From assembly GCA_030039695.1 (NCBI GenBank), contig JASHVB010000230.1:1-6736 (forward strand): DNA of 6,736 bases. Reading direction: 5' to 3'. The position numbers were made by a program, and so were the translations under genes. The notes under the pieces are model-generated. The model made no database searches. It was not told the DNA's origin and saw only the letters and a list, made by a program, of their open reading frames with translations. Source of the stretch: Acetobacteraceae bacterium (lineage in GTDB: Bacteria; Pseudomonadota; Alphaproteobacteria; Acetobacterales; Acetobacteraceae). Position 1 is the stretch's first letter. The number at the start of each line of letters is the position of its first letter. Positions 1-6,341 of this stretch are shown in pieces.

Positions 1-839
1 GCAAAGGCGAACGGGATGGCACTGATCCAGCCGACCAGGCCGGCCGAGCTGCCGCTGCCCTCAAAACTCTTGACGACAGAAGGCACCCACATCGTGAAGC
101 CATAGAACCCCGCCATCCAGAAGAAATAGGCAACCACCAACCACAGCACTGTGCGGTCAGTCATGGCCGCCCAGTACCCGGCTGAGGCAGGCTTGCCGGC
201 ATTCTCGCGCGCCAGCGACGTCTCGACGTACTCGCGCTCCTCGGCAGATACCCAACGGGCCTCATGCGGATGGTCGGTGATGAAGAACCACCAAACGACG
301 ACCCACACCAGCGGCGGAATGCCTTCGATGATGAAGACGGCGCGCCAAGTCAGGAACGTGAGCAACCAGCCGGTCAGCGGCGCCATGAACACCGCAGAAA
401 TCGGCAGGCAGGTCATCCACAGCGCATTCGCACGGGCACGTTCGTTCTGCGGGAACCAGGTCGCGAGCAAAACCAGCACGGCTGGCCAGACGCCGCCTTC
501 AAAGACTCCGAGGATGAAGCGGGCGATGTAAAGCTGCGTCCGATCCTGCACGAAGCCGGTCAGCACCGCCGTGACGCCCCACAACACCATCAGGATTGCG
601 ACGGTCTTACGGGCACTCCAACGGCTCGCCAGCAGTCCGCCCGGGATTTGTAAGATCATGTAGCCGACAAAGAAAATCCCGGCGGCAAATCCGGAATCGG
701 CGGCGGTGAGGCCAAAGCTCTTGTCGACATAGGGCAAAATCATCGCCACGTTGATACGATCGACGTAGGCGAGGATGTACATGACCACCGCCATGGGGAT
801 GACATATCCCCATCGTTTGGCGGGTATAGTGGCGGCCAT
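1..839 (-). CDS. MFS transporter, ACS (anion:cation symporter) family, C-terminus outside window
   Basis: Inner-membrane permease of the major facilitator superfamily, probably importing an organic acid anion with protons. Reading back from the ATG at 839, 279 codons stay open to the window edge. About two thirds of a usual 430-450 residue protein is visible. Residues 10-38 form TM1 with the ACS hallmark YVDRINVAM (Asp27, Arg28). Further hydrophobic segments lie near 50-70, 79-97, 105-127, 142-163 and 168-187, then the long cytoplasmic loop (about 190-222), then the first C-terminal helices. The TM2-3 loop reads GGLLASRWSARK, a variant of MFS motif A with Ser where Asp is common. The start is supported by AAAGGAG at 847-853, seven bases upstream. 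ACS members include TtuB (tartrate), GarP/GudP (sugar diacids) and phthalate permeases. With a TtuD-type kinase upstream, tartrate, tartronate or glycerate are plausible substrates, but this is inference. It has its own FNR-type promoter, so it need not be cotranscribed with ttuD. Confidence 0.9.
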   Translation of the reverse strand, partial: MAATIPAKRWGYVIPMAVVMYILAYVDRINVAMILPYVDKSFGLTAADSGFAAGIFFVGYMILQIPGGLLASRWSARKTVAILMVLWGVTAVLTGFVQDRTQLYIARFILGVFEGGVWPAVLVLLATWFPQNERARANALWMTCLPISAVFMAPLTGWLLTFLTWRAVFIIEGIPPLVWVVVWWFFITDHPHEARWVSAEEREYVETSLARENAGKPASAGYWAAMTDRTVLWLVVAYFFWMAGFYGFTMWVPSVVKSFEGSGSSAGLVGWISAIPFAF

Positions 840-871
840 TGGTTTGCTCCTTTCGCTGTGCAATGGCGAGG

Positions 872-889
872 GCCGGCCTGTCAGCCGGC
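872..889 (-). other. GC-rich stem-loop in the leader of the MFS gene
   Basis: GCCGGC (872-877) and GCCGGC (884-889) form a 6-bp all-GC stem around a 6-base loop. It lies about 20 bases upstream of the ribosome binding site at 847-853, inside the roughly 170-base predicted leader. There is no U-run after it, so it is not an intrinsic terminator. It may affect mRNA stability or translation, or may be chance in GC-rich DNA. Confidence 0.3.
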
Positions 890-981
890 GGTCGCGACAA
901 ACACACGCATGACGTCTCGTCCAACCCAACCAGACCCCACCGTGGAAGGCATCAAAGCCAGGGAGGGCCGTGTGAGCATTC

Positions 982-1003
982 GATGGTGAGTACTGACACC
1001 ATC
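982..1003 (-). promoter_or_regulatory. Inverted repeat just downstream of the MFS promoter, possible repressor operator
   Basis: GATGGTG (982-988) and CACCATC (997-1003) are exact inverted 7-mers separated by 8 bases. If transcription starts near 1010, the repeat covers about +7 to +28, where a repressor would block initiation or early elongation. A substrate-responsive regulator such as a GntR, LacI or IclR type would suit a carboxylate permease, but none is encoded in the window. As RNA it would be a 7-bp hairpin at the 5' end of the message, which could protect against decay. No U-run follows, so it is not a terminator. Function is inferred from symmetry and position only. Confidence 0.4.
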
Positions 1004-1016
1004 CTTTCGATACGCC

Positions 1017-1022
1017 CTTAGA
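1017..1022 (-). promoter_or_regulatory. Putative -10 element of the MFS promoter
   Basis: On the minus strand these bases read TCTAAG, matching four of six positions of the sigma-70 TATAAT hexamer. Placed as a -10 box it puts the start of transcription near 1010 and the FNR-type box at -41.5, the classic class II activator position. That leaves a leader of about 170 bases before the ATG at 839. The start site is predicted, not observed. Confidence 0.45.
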
Positions 1023-1044
1023 CACTCGATGTTGATGTTGTGCC

Positions 1045-1058
1045 TTGATCTAAATCAA
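1045..1058 (-). promoter_or_regulatory. FNR/FixK-type operator upstream of the MFS gene
   Basis: The bases are TTGAT-CTAA-ATCAA, a perfect match to the TTGAT-N4-ATCAA consensus of FNR, ANR and FixK activators, which respond to low oxygen. It lies in the 299-bp gap between the ttuD stop (1139) and the MFS start (839). All genes here run on the minus strand, so the MFS gene is the only visible target. An extra TTGAT half-site lies at 1032-1036. The rest of the gap holds the predicted -10, the inverted repeat at 982-1003, the leader hairpin and the ribosome binding site. No clear terminator for the ttuD transcript was found in it. Confidence 0.8.
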
Positions 1059-1138
1059 AGTGATCCTGTATTTGCCCAAGGTTCATTAACTGAGTGCCTC
1101 GGACTCGCCTGAAGACGACGCATCCCGACGCTCCGGAC

Positions 1139-2413
1139 TTACCCGATGAGAATCGCCCGGAAGTCATTCACATTGGTCAGCGTTGGCCCAGTGCAAACCA
1201 GATCACCAATGGCGCTGAAGAGGCTGTGACAATCGTGGCCCGCGAGCATGGCGCGCGGATCAAGGCGCTTGGCACGAGCACGGGTCAGCGTGTCGGGTGT
1301 CGCAATGGCGCCGGCGACGTCGTCCATGAAGTCCAGGCCATCGGTATCGCCCGACAATGCCCAGATCCCTGGCTCACCCTCAAGGGCCAGGGCGAGCGCC
1401 AGCGCAAACTCTGTGTTGCGACCGCCATGGCCCACTGGCCCATTGCCGAGCGTGACGGTCGGTTCGCCGCCGGAGAGCAACACGGCAGGTGGGGCAACCG
1501 GCTGGCCGTGTGTACGCACAGAACGTGCGATCCCCGCCATTACGATCGCCATCTCGCGGGCTTCACCTTGCAGCGCATCACCGAGAATGAGCGGCGTCAG
1601 GCCGAGGCCATGAGCCGCTGCCGCCGCCTTCTTCAGGGTCATCATCGGGGTAGCAATCAAACGAAATTCGGCATTGGGCAGGCTGCCCGGCTTCGGCGTC
1701 TCGTCGGCATCCTGGGCCAGACGCGCCCTCACGGCGGGTGGCGGGTTGATCCCGAAACGGTCGATCAGCGTCCGCGCGTCGGCGAAACTGGTCGGATCGG
1801 GGACGGTCGGACCCGAGGCAATCACGGCCGGATCGTCTCCGGGCACGTCGCTGATCGCCAGAGTGACAACGCGGGCCGGGGCCGCCGCTGCTGCAAGGCG
1901 GCCGCCCTTAATGGCGGAAAGATGTTTGCGGACCGTGTTGATCTCAGCAATGTTAGCACCGCAGGCCAACAGCGCCTTGTTCATCGCTTGCTTGTCGGCG
2001 AGCGTCACGCCTTTTGCGGGAGCCGCACAAAGAGCAGAGCCGCCGCCGGAAATCAGCGCAATGACCAAGTCGTCCGGGGCCAGACCGCGCACGCGCTCCA
2101 GCAGACGCCACGCGCCTGTTTCGCTGTTGGCGTCCGGCACGGGATGGGAAGCCTCGATAACCTCGATCTCACGTGTGGGGACCACGTAGCCATAGCGCGT
2201 GACGACGGTGCCGGAGAGGGCAACGTCCGGCCACGCGTTCTCCAGAGCCGCCGCCATGACCGCGGCAGATTTGCCCATCCCAACCACGATACACCGCCCC
2301 TTGGGCTTCGCCGGCAGGTAATTGGCCAGTACCTTGCGCGGGTCCGCAGCGGCGACGGCGCTATCGAACAGACTACGCAGCACCTGGCGCACGTGGACGT
2401 CGTCCCAGTTCAT
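1139..2413 (-). CDS. ttuD: Glycerate 2-kinase (TtuD/GckA, MOFRL family)
   Basis: Cytoplasmic enzyme that phosphorylates D-glycerate with ATP to 2-phosphoglycerate, feeding C2/C3 acid catabolism into lower glycolysis. Homologues in tartrate clusters were first named TtuD, hydroxypyruvate reductase; gckA is the name in methylotrophs. The 424-residue length fits the class II family. The N-terminal DUF4147/GCKA domain (about 8-235) has GMGKSA with Lys48, the glycine-rich ISGGGSAL (121-128), VRKHLSAIKGG (161-171) and SGPTVPDPT (200-208). The C-terminal MOFRL domain (about 305-415) has LLSGGEPTV (312-320), GRNTEFALA (331-339), SGDTDGLDF (354-362) and TGPTLTNVNDF (408-418). All expected conserved blocks are present. 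The ATG is supported by GGGAGG eight bases upstream. Only 15 bp separate it from the ppsA stop, and its ribosome binding site lies in that gap, so it is almost certainly second in a ppsA-ttuD operon driven by the FNR-type box at 4985. Older annotations may call it hydroxypyruvate reductase. Confidence 0.93.
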   Translation of the reverse strand: MNWDDVHVRQVLRSLFDSAVAAADPRKVLANYLPAKPKGRCIVVGMGKSAAVMAAALENAWPDVALSGTVVTRYGYVVPTREIEVIEASHPVPDANSETGAWRLLERVRGLAPDDLVIALISGGGSALCAAPAKGVTLADKQAMNKALLACGANIAEINTVRKHLSAIKGGRLAAAAAPARVVTLAISDVPGDDPAVIASGPTVPDPTSFADARTLIDRFGINPPPAVRARLAQDADETPKPGSLPNAEFRLIATPMMTLKKAAAAAHGLGLTPLILGDALQGEAREMAIVMAGIARSVRTHGQPVAPPAVLLSGGEPTVTLGNGPVGHGGRNTEFALALALALEGEPGIWALSGDTDGLDFMDDVAGAIATPDTLTRARAKRLDPRAMLAGHDCHSLFSAIGDLVCTGPTLTNVNDFRAILIG

Positions 2414-2428
2414 TATGGCAGCCTCCCA

Positions 2429-4867
2429 TCATTCGGCTGCTGCGGCGCGATCTGACCGGGTAGCCTGCATGGCGTCCTCCGCCTGTTTTACAATTGCGAT
2501 GGTACGCAGCAGGCTCGATGGGTTGACGCTGATCGAATCGATGCCCAGGCCAGCCAGGAAGCGGGCGATCTCCGGGTAGTTCGCCGGTGCCTCGCCGCAA
2601 ATCCCGACATGGCGGCGGTTGCGGTGCGCGCCGGCGATTGCCTGGCGGAACATCTCCAGCATCCCCGGATCACGCTCATCGAAGTCGAACGCGACAATGT
2701 CGGAGTCGCGGTCGACGCCGAGATTGAGCTGCGTCAGATCATTGGAGCCGATCGAGAACCCATCAAACACCTTGGCGAATTCGTCGACCTGGATGACGTT
2801 GTTCGGAATCTCACACATCACGTAGAGCTCGAACGCGTCCTCGCCGCGGCGCAGCCCATGCTTGGCGAGTTCGGCAATCACCGTCTCGGCTTCAACAACG
2901 CGACGGCAGAACGGTACCATGACGACGAGGTTCTTCAATCCCATGTCCTGTCGCACCCGCCGCAGGGCCGCACATTCCAGTGCGAAGCCCTCTGCGTAGG
3001 CCGGATGGGCGTAGCGGGACGCGCCACGGAAGCCGAGCATCGGGTTGGCTTCCTTCGGCTCAAACCCGGCACCCCCGATCAGGGCCGCGTATTCATTGGT
3101 CTTGAAGTCGGACAGCCGGACGATGACCGGCCGCGGCCAGAAGGCGGCAGCGATGGTGCCGATGCCTTCAGCCAAGGTGCGGACAAAGAACTCGATGGGC
3201 GAGGATTCGCAGGCCGTGCGTTCGGCGATCTGCTTGCGATCGGCTTCGGCGATCCGCTCCGGGTGCACCAGCGCCATCGGATGAATACCGATATATTCGG
3301 CAATGATGAATTCCATCCGCGCCAGGCCAACACCGGCGTTCGGCATCATCGCTGTGCGGAAAGCGAGGTCCGGGTTGCCAAGATTGACCATGATCTCGGT
3401 TTTCGGCATCGCCAGGCTGCGTGCATCGACACGCGACACATCGAAAGGCAGGGTGCCGGAATAGACTGCGCCCACTTCGCCGCCAGCGCAGGAGACAGTG
3501 ACGCTCTCGCCGGTCTTGAGTCTCGTCGTGGCATCACCGGTGCCGACCACAGCCGGAACGCCGAGCTCGCGCGCCACGATGGCAGCATGACACGTGCGCC
3601 CGCCATGATCGGTGACGATGGCACCGGCTGTCTTCATCACCGGCTCCCAATCCGGGCGGGTTTCCGGAGCGACCAGTACTTCGCCCGGGCGGAACGCCGC
3701 GAGATCGCCGACGCCACTGATCACGCGCGCGACGCCACAGGCGATCTTCTCGCCGACAGCCTTACCGGTGACGGCCGGCGTCGCGGTCGCGCGCAATGCG
3801 TAGGTCTCCAGCATGCCCGGTTCCTTGCGCGATGCCACGGTCTCCGGCCGGGCCTGGACAATGTAGAGCTTGCCGTCCACGCCATCTTTGGCCCATTCGA
3901 TGTCCATCGGTTCGGGATGGCCTGAGACGGCGGAATAATGGTCCTCGATCCGAATCGCGTAGTCGGTAAGGGTAAGCACCTCGGCGTCCGACAGGCAGAA
4001 GCGGGCTTGTTGCTCCGCCGGTGTCGGCTGGTCGGCGGTGCTGGCGCCGAAATGGCCCTGGGCCAACACCATTGTAAGCTGCTTGCGGCCGAGCTTGCGT
4101 TGCAGCACAGCGCGGTGGCCCTGGCGGAACGTGGGCTTGTGCACATAGAACTCGTCGGGATCGACCTTGCCCTGCACGACGTTCTCGCCCAACCCGTATG
4201 AGCCGGTCACGAACACCACGTCACGGAAGCCGGACTCAGTATCGAGCGTGAAGATCACGCCGCTAGCCGCGCGATCAGAGCGCACCATTTTCATGACGCC
4301 GACCGATAGCGCCACCTTAAAATGGTCGAAGCCGTTGTTGACACGGTAGACGATGGCCCGATCGGTAAACAAGGAGGCAAAGCAGCGCCGGCATGCCTCC
4401 ACCACATCGCCGAGACCGGCGATATTCAGAAAACTGTCGTGTTGACCGGCAAAGCTGGCGTCCGGCAGATCCTCCGCCGTGGCAGAACTACGCACGGCGA
4501 CCGGTAGGTCGCGACCGTATTCCGCGGCCAGCTTGCCATAGCTCTCGGCGATCAGCTCGCGCAGCCTGGCAGTACCAGTGGCGTCATAGACAATGTCGCG
4601 CGCCGCGGCCGCCGCGCGGGACAATCGAGAGACATCGGTGACGTCCAGATCGTCGAGCAATGCATGTAATCTCGGCCAGGCATTGGCCGCAGAGAGCGCC
4701 TCGCGATACAACGATGCCGTCAGCGCGAAGCCGGTCGGCACTGCGACTCCGGTTTCGCTAAGATTGCTCGCCAACTCGCCGAGAGATGCATTCTTCCCTC
4801 CCACTTCGGGGATGTCGGCGATTCCAAGAGTGGTAAACCAGCGAACCGGCGTCGATGCTGCAGACAT
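2429..4867 (-). CDS. ppsA: Phosphoenolpyruvate synthase (pyruvate, water dikinase)
   Basis: Cytoplasmic gluconeogenic enzyme: pyruvate + ATP + water gives PEP + AMP + phosphate. At 812 residues it is close to the E. coli enzyme (792). The N-terminal ATP-grasp-like pyruvate-phosphate dikinase domain covers about 18-345 and includes VGGKNASLGE (22-31), VRSSATAEDLPDASFAGQ (125-142) and IVQARPETV (336-344). The central swivelling phosphohistidine domain (about 385-465) has GGRTCHAAIVARELGVPAVVG, with the catalytic His427 in TCHAA. The C-terminal TIM-barrel PEP/pyruvate domain (about 485-795) has GLARMEF (514-520), GFRGASRY (612-619), FSIGSNDLTQL (704-714) and GICGEAPA with the catalytic Cys757. 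All key residues are present. The frame opens further up, to an ATG at 4972, but the ATG at 4867 has GAGGA (4872-4876) just before it and matches where family homology begins; the upstream ATG precedes the predicted transcription start. It is first gene of the ppsA-ttuD operon. No PEP synthase regulatory protein gene is in the window. Confidence 0.96.
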   Translation of the reverse strand: MSAASTPVRWFTTLGIADIPEVGGKNASLGELASNLSETGVAVPTGFALTASLYREALSAANAWPRLHALLDDLDVTDVSRLSRAAAAARDIVYDATGTARLRELIAESYGKLAAEYGRDLPVAVRSSATAEDLPDASFAGQHDSFLNIAGLGDVVEACRRCFASLFTDRAIVYRVNNGFDHFKVALSVGVMKMVRSDRAASGVIFTLDTESGFRDVVFVTGSYGLGENVVQGKVDPDEFYVHKPTFRQGHRAVLQRKLGRKQLTMVLAQGHFGASTADQPTPAEQQARFCLSDAEVLTLTDYAIRIEDHYSAVSGHPEPMDIEWAKDGVDGKLYIVQARPETVASRKEPGMLETYALRATATPAVTGKAVGEKIACGVARVISGVGDLAAFRPGEVLVAPETRPDWEPVMKTAGAIVTDHGGRTCHAAIVARELGVPAVVGTGDATTRLKTGESVTVSCAGGEVGAVYSGTLPFDVSRVDARSLAMPKTEIMVNLGNPDLAFRTAMMPNAGVGLARMEFIIAEYIGIHPMALVHPERIAEADRKQIAERTACESSPIEFFVRTLAEGIGTIAAAFWPRPVIVRLSDFKTNEYAALIGGAGFEPKEANPMLGFRGASRYAHPAYAEGFALECAALRRVRQDMGLKNLVVMVPFCRRVVEAETVIAELAKHGLRRGEDAFELYVMCEIPNNVIQVDEFAKVFDGFSIGSNDLTQLNLGVDRDSDIVAFDFDERDPGMLEMFRQAIAGAHRNRRHVGICGEAPANYPEIARFLAGLGIDSISVNPSSLLRTIAIVKQAEDAMQATRSDRAAAAE

Positions 4868-4871
4868 GGCT

Positions 4872-4876
4872 TCCTC
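4872..4876 (-). promoter_or_regulatory. Ribosome binding site that decides the ppsA start
   Basis: The minus strand reads AAAGAGGAAGCC directly before the ATG at 4867. The GAGGA core is four bases from the start codon. No comparable purine-rich motif serves the upstream in-frame ATG at 4972, which also lies upstream of the predicted transcription start. Confidence 0.7.
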
Positions 4877-4883
4877 TTTCGAT

Positions 4884-4895
4884 CCTGAGCTCAGG
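4884..4895. repeat. 12-bp perfect palindrome in the ppsA leader
   Basis: The bases CCTGAGCTCAGG are self-complementary over 12 bp and lie 16 bases upstream of the ppsA start, next to its ribosome binding site. As RNA this gives only a 4-bp stem with a 4-base loop. It could be a small operator, but a palindrome of this length may also occur by chance. Nearby, at 4912-4925, CGGCA and TGCCG can pair around a 4-base loop. Confidence 0.25.
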
Positions 4896-4984
4896 CAGTT
4901 CTGTTCATGGGCGGCAGCTTTGCCGATGCTGTCGCGTGGCATGCAACTCGCCGGCTCGCTTACTGCTGACACCCGTCGTCGTCA

Positions 4985-4998
4985 TTGATCTGAATCAA
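4985..4998 (-). promoter_or_regulatory. FNR/FixK-type operator upstream of the ppsA-ttuD operon
   Basis: The bases TTGAT-CTGA-ATCAA match the FNR/ANR/FixK consensus exactly. The centre is 124 bp upstream of the ppsA ATG. A class II arrangement would put transcription start near 4950-4953 with a -10 within 4957-4965. The minus-strand sequence there (CAGTAAGCG) contains only a weak -10 match, consistent with a promoter that depends on its activator. The slipin gene upstream runs in the same direction and ends at 5091, so this box can serve only ppsA-ttuD among the visible genes. Confidence 0.8.
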
Positions 4999-5037
4999 AA
5001 ACACGCGGGCGCAGTTCTCCGCCATAAGCACGCCGCG
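4997..5037 (-). terminator. Possible intrinsic terminator of the slipin transcript
   Basis: On the minus strand CGCGGCG (5037-5031) can pair with CGCCCGCG (5011-5004), with one bulged base, around a 19-base loop. It is followed by TG and then five T (5001-4997). It sits 54 bases past the slipin stop. The bulge, long loop and two-base interruption before the T-run make it a weak candidate. The T-run shares two bases with the FNR-type box of ppsA. Confidence 0.3.
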
Positions 5038-5090
5038 CTTCTCTCCCTCAGGTCACGGGGCACTCTGGTGTGCTACGGCTGATGGTCCCA

Positions 5091-6008
5091 TCATGGTGCA
5101 GTGACCAACTCGCGCGCCTCCTGGCAGTTAGAGCGCTCCGCGGCTAAGCCTTTCGCCAGCGCGGTCAATCCCGCGACGCCACCCAGCTGCATGGTCTCCA
5201 CCGCGGTACTTGGTACGACGACAATCGTCGCATTCTGCTTCAGCCCCTCGTAGAGCATGTTCATGGCCCGCAGGTGGAACGCCGTCGGGTCGTGGGCGTA
5301 GGTTTCCGCTGCCTCCAAGAATTTGCCCGCAACCTGACGCTCAGAATCGCTCAAGATGACACGGGCCTGACGTTCGCGCTCGGCCTGTGCCTGCATCGAC
5401 ATCGCGTCCTGAAGCGCCGATGGAATGAGCACATCCCGGATTTCCACAGAGATTACGTTGATCCCCCATGGTTCCGCGCGCTCGTCGATAAGTTTCTGAA
5501 GTTCCTCGCTGATCTGGTGCCGCCCTTCGAGCATCTCCGCCAGCAGTGTCTTACCGATGACGTCGCGTAGGGCGGTCTGTGAAGCCCAGCCAATTGCAGC
5601 CTGGTAGTCCGCTACATCAAGAGCAGCCTTGTGTGGGTCGACGACCTTCCAAAACAGAACGGCATCCACATCGACTGGGACGGTGTCTTTGGTTAGCGTT
5701 TTCTCAGCCTTGAACGACGTGGTGATGACCCGAACGTCGATCCAGTATGGTGTCGTGTCGATGATCGGGATGATAAAGAATATCCCCGGTCCCTTCAGCG
5801 ATTGGAAGCGGCCCAGCCGCAATACCACAACCCGATTCCATTGATCGGCGACCCTGGTTGCGGCGGAGCTAACGACAGCGACGAGAAGCGTCACCACTAC
5901 GATCCAGCCGGCCGCGCCATAGGCCGCCGATGCGTATGCTGGATAGGCAATGCTCAGGCCGATGGCAACGATTGCGACGAAGATGAGAGTAGGAACCGAG
6001 CTGGTCAT
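5091..6008 (-). CDS. Slipin: stomatin/prohibitin-like SPFH-domain membrane protein
   Basis: A 305-residue membrane-anchored SPFH protein. The N-terminus has two hydrophobic segments (about 7-25 and 33-50), expected to anchor it in the inner membrane. The SPFH (band 7) domain spans about 53-220 with the stomatin signatures DQWNRVVVLRLGRF (55-68), GPGIFFIIPIID (73-84), TKDTVPVDVDAVLFWKV (106-122) and WGINVISVEIRDVLIP (181-196). An Ala/Glu/Arg-rich, probably coiled-coil stretch follows (about 198-240). Slipins oligomerise and are thought to organise membrane microdomains and partner proteases; the exact role is unknown in most bacteria. Many sit beside an NfeD gene; none is next to it here on the downstream side. 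The frame opens to an ATG at 6143, but that start lies inside the FNR-type box. The ATG at 6008 has AAGGA (6018-6022) nine bases upstream and begins the membrane segment. A single-gene unit is likely, given the separate box for ppsA. Confidence 0.92.
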   Translation of the reverse strand: MTSSVPTLIFVAIVAIGLSIAYPAYASAAYGAAGWIVVVTLLVAVVSSAATRVADQWNRVVVLRLGRFQSLKGPGIFFIIPIIDTTPYWIDVRVITTSFKAEKTLTKDTVPVDVDAVLFWKVVDPHKAALDVADYQAAIGWASQTALRDVIGKTLLAEMLEGRHQISEELQKLIDERAEPWGINVISVEIRDVLIPSALQDAMSMQAQAERERQARVILSDSERQVAGKFLEAAETYAHDPTAFHLRAMNMLYEGLKQNATIVVVPSTAVETMQLGGVAGLTALAKGLAAERSNCQEARELVTAP

Positions 6009-6103
6009 TCTGTTTTGTCCTTGACGAGTGTCGCCGCATCGCGACGGCAAGCCGAGGTGCCGTGCCGGCGAAGCTTGGTCTCGAGCGTGACATCCGGTTG
6101 GCC

Positions 6104-6109
6104 AAATAC
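6104..6109 (-). promoter_or_regulatory. Putative -10 element of the slipin promoter
   Basis: The minus strand reads GTATTT here (or TATTTG one base on), an AT-rich hexamer in GC-rich surroundings. Used as a -10 it places transcription start near 6096 and the FNR-type box at about -40, close to class II spacing, with a leader of about 90 bases. The leader contains a small GTCGC/GCGAC hairpin (6030-6045) next to the ribosome binding site. Confidence 0.4.
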
Positions 6110-6129
6110 GCTGAAGCGACCTAGCCGCA

Positions 6130-6143
6130 TTGATCTCGATCAA
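6130..6143 (-). promoter_or_regulatory. FNR/FixK-type operator upstream of the slipin gene
   Basis: TTGAT-CTCG-ATCAA is a perfect match to the FNR/ANR/FixK consensus and the third such box in the window. It is centred about 128 bp upstream of the slipin ATG at 6008. The sequence to its right (6144-6341) shows no recognisable gene on either strand, so the slipin is the only clear target. Confidence 0.8.
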
Positions 6144-6341
6144 AGCGGGCGACCCAGAGTGGCCTAGAGTTACGGTGCTGTGCGCCGTGAGGCCGGACTG
6201 AACTCGCGACCCGTTCCGTCAGGGACGATCTGCCAGCCGGCGCGTTCGGAAGCCTGCTTCAAGTCTGGCACCAGGAGACCTGCAACCAAATTGCAGCATG
6301 ATCGCGCGGCACAACTGCCCTCGGCTCGGTGCTGCCCACTC

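Noticed and set aside
151..653. Two overlapping plus-strand frames opposite the MFS gene
   Set aside because: The minus strand encodes a convincing transporter over the same bases; these frames have no hydrophobic segments or motifs.
607..924. Minus-strand frame of 105 codons overlapping the start of the MFS gene
   Set aside because: It is an out-of-frame shadow of the MFS gene; its translation carries no motif, while the MFS frame has a strong ribosome binding site and transporter signature.
1080..1138. Search for a terminator after ttuD
   Set aside because: Only a 4-bp GAGT/ACTC stem without a T-run was found, which is too weak to call.
1094..2455. Plus-strand open frame of 453 codons opposite ttuD
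   Set aside because: It is antisense to a full-length kinase with all conserved motifs. Its translation is rich in Arg, Gly and His with no recognisable domain, as expected of a GC-rich shadow frame.
2609..3925. Plus-strand open frame of 438 codons opposite ppsA
   Set aside because: It is antisense to the catalytic regions of PEP synthase, has low-complexity Arg/Asp/His-rich content and no family resemblance.
5802..6167. Plus-strand frame of 121 codons opposite the slipin start
   Set aside because: It is antisense to the slipin N-terminus and runs through the promoter and FNR-type box; no domain is recognisable.
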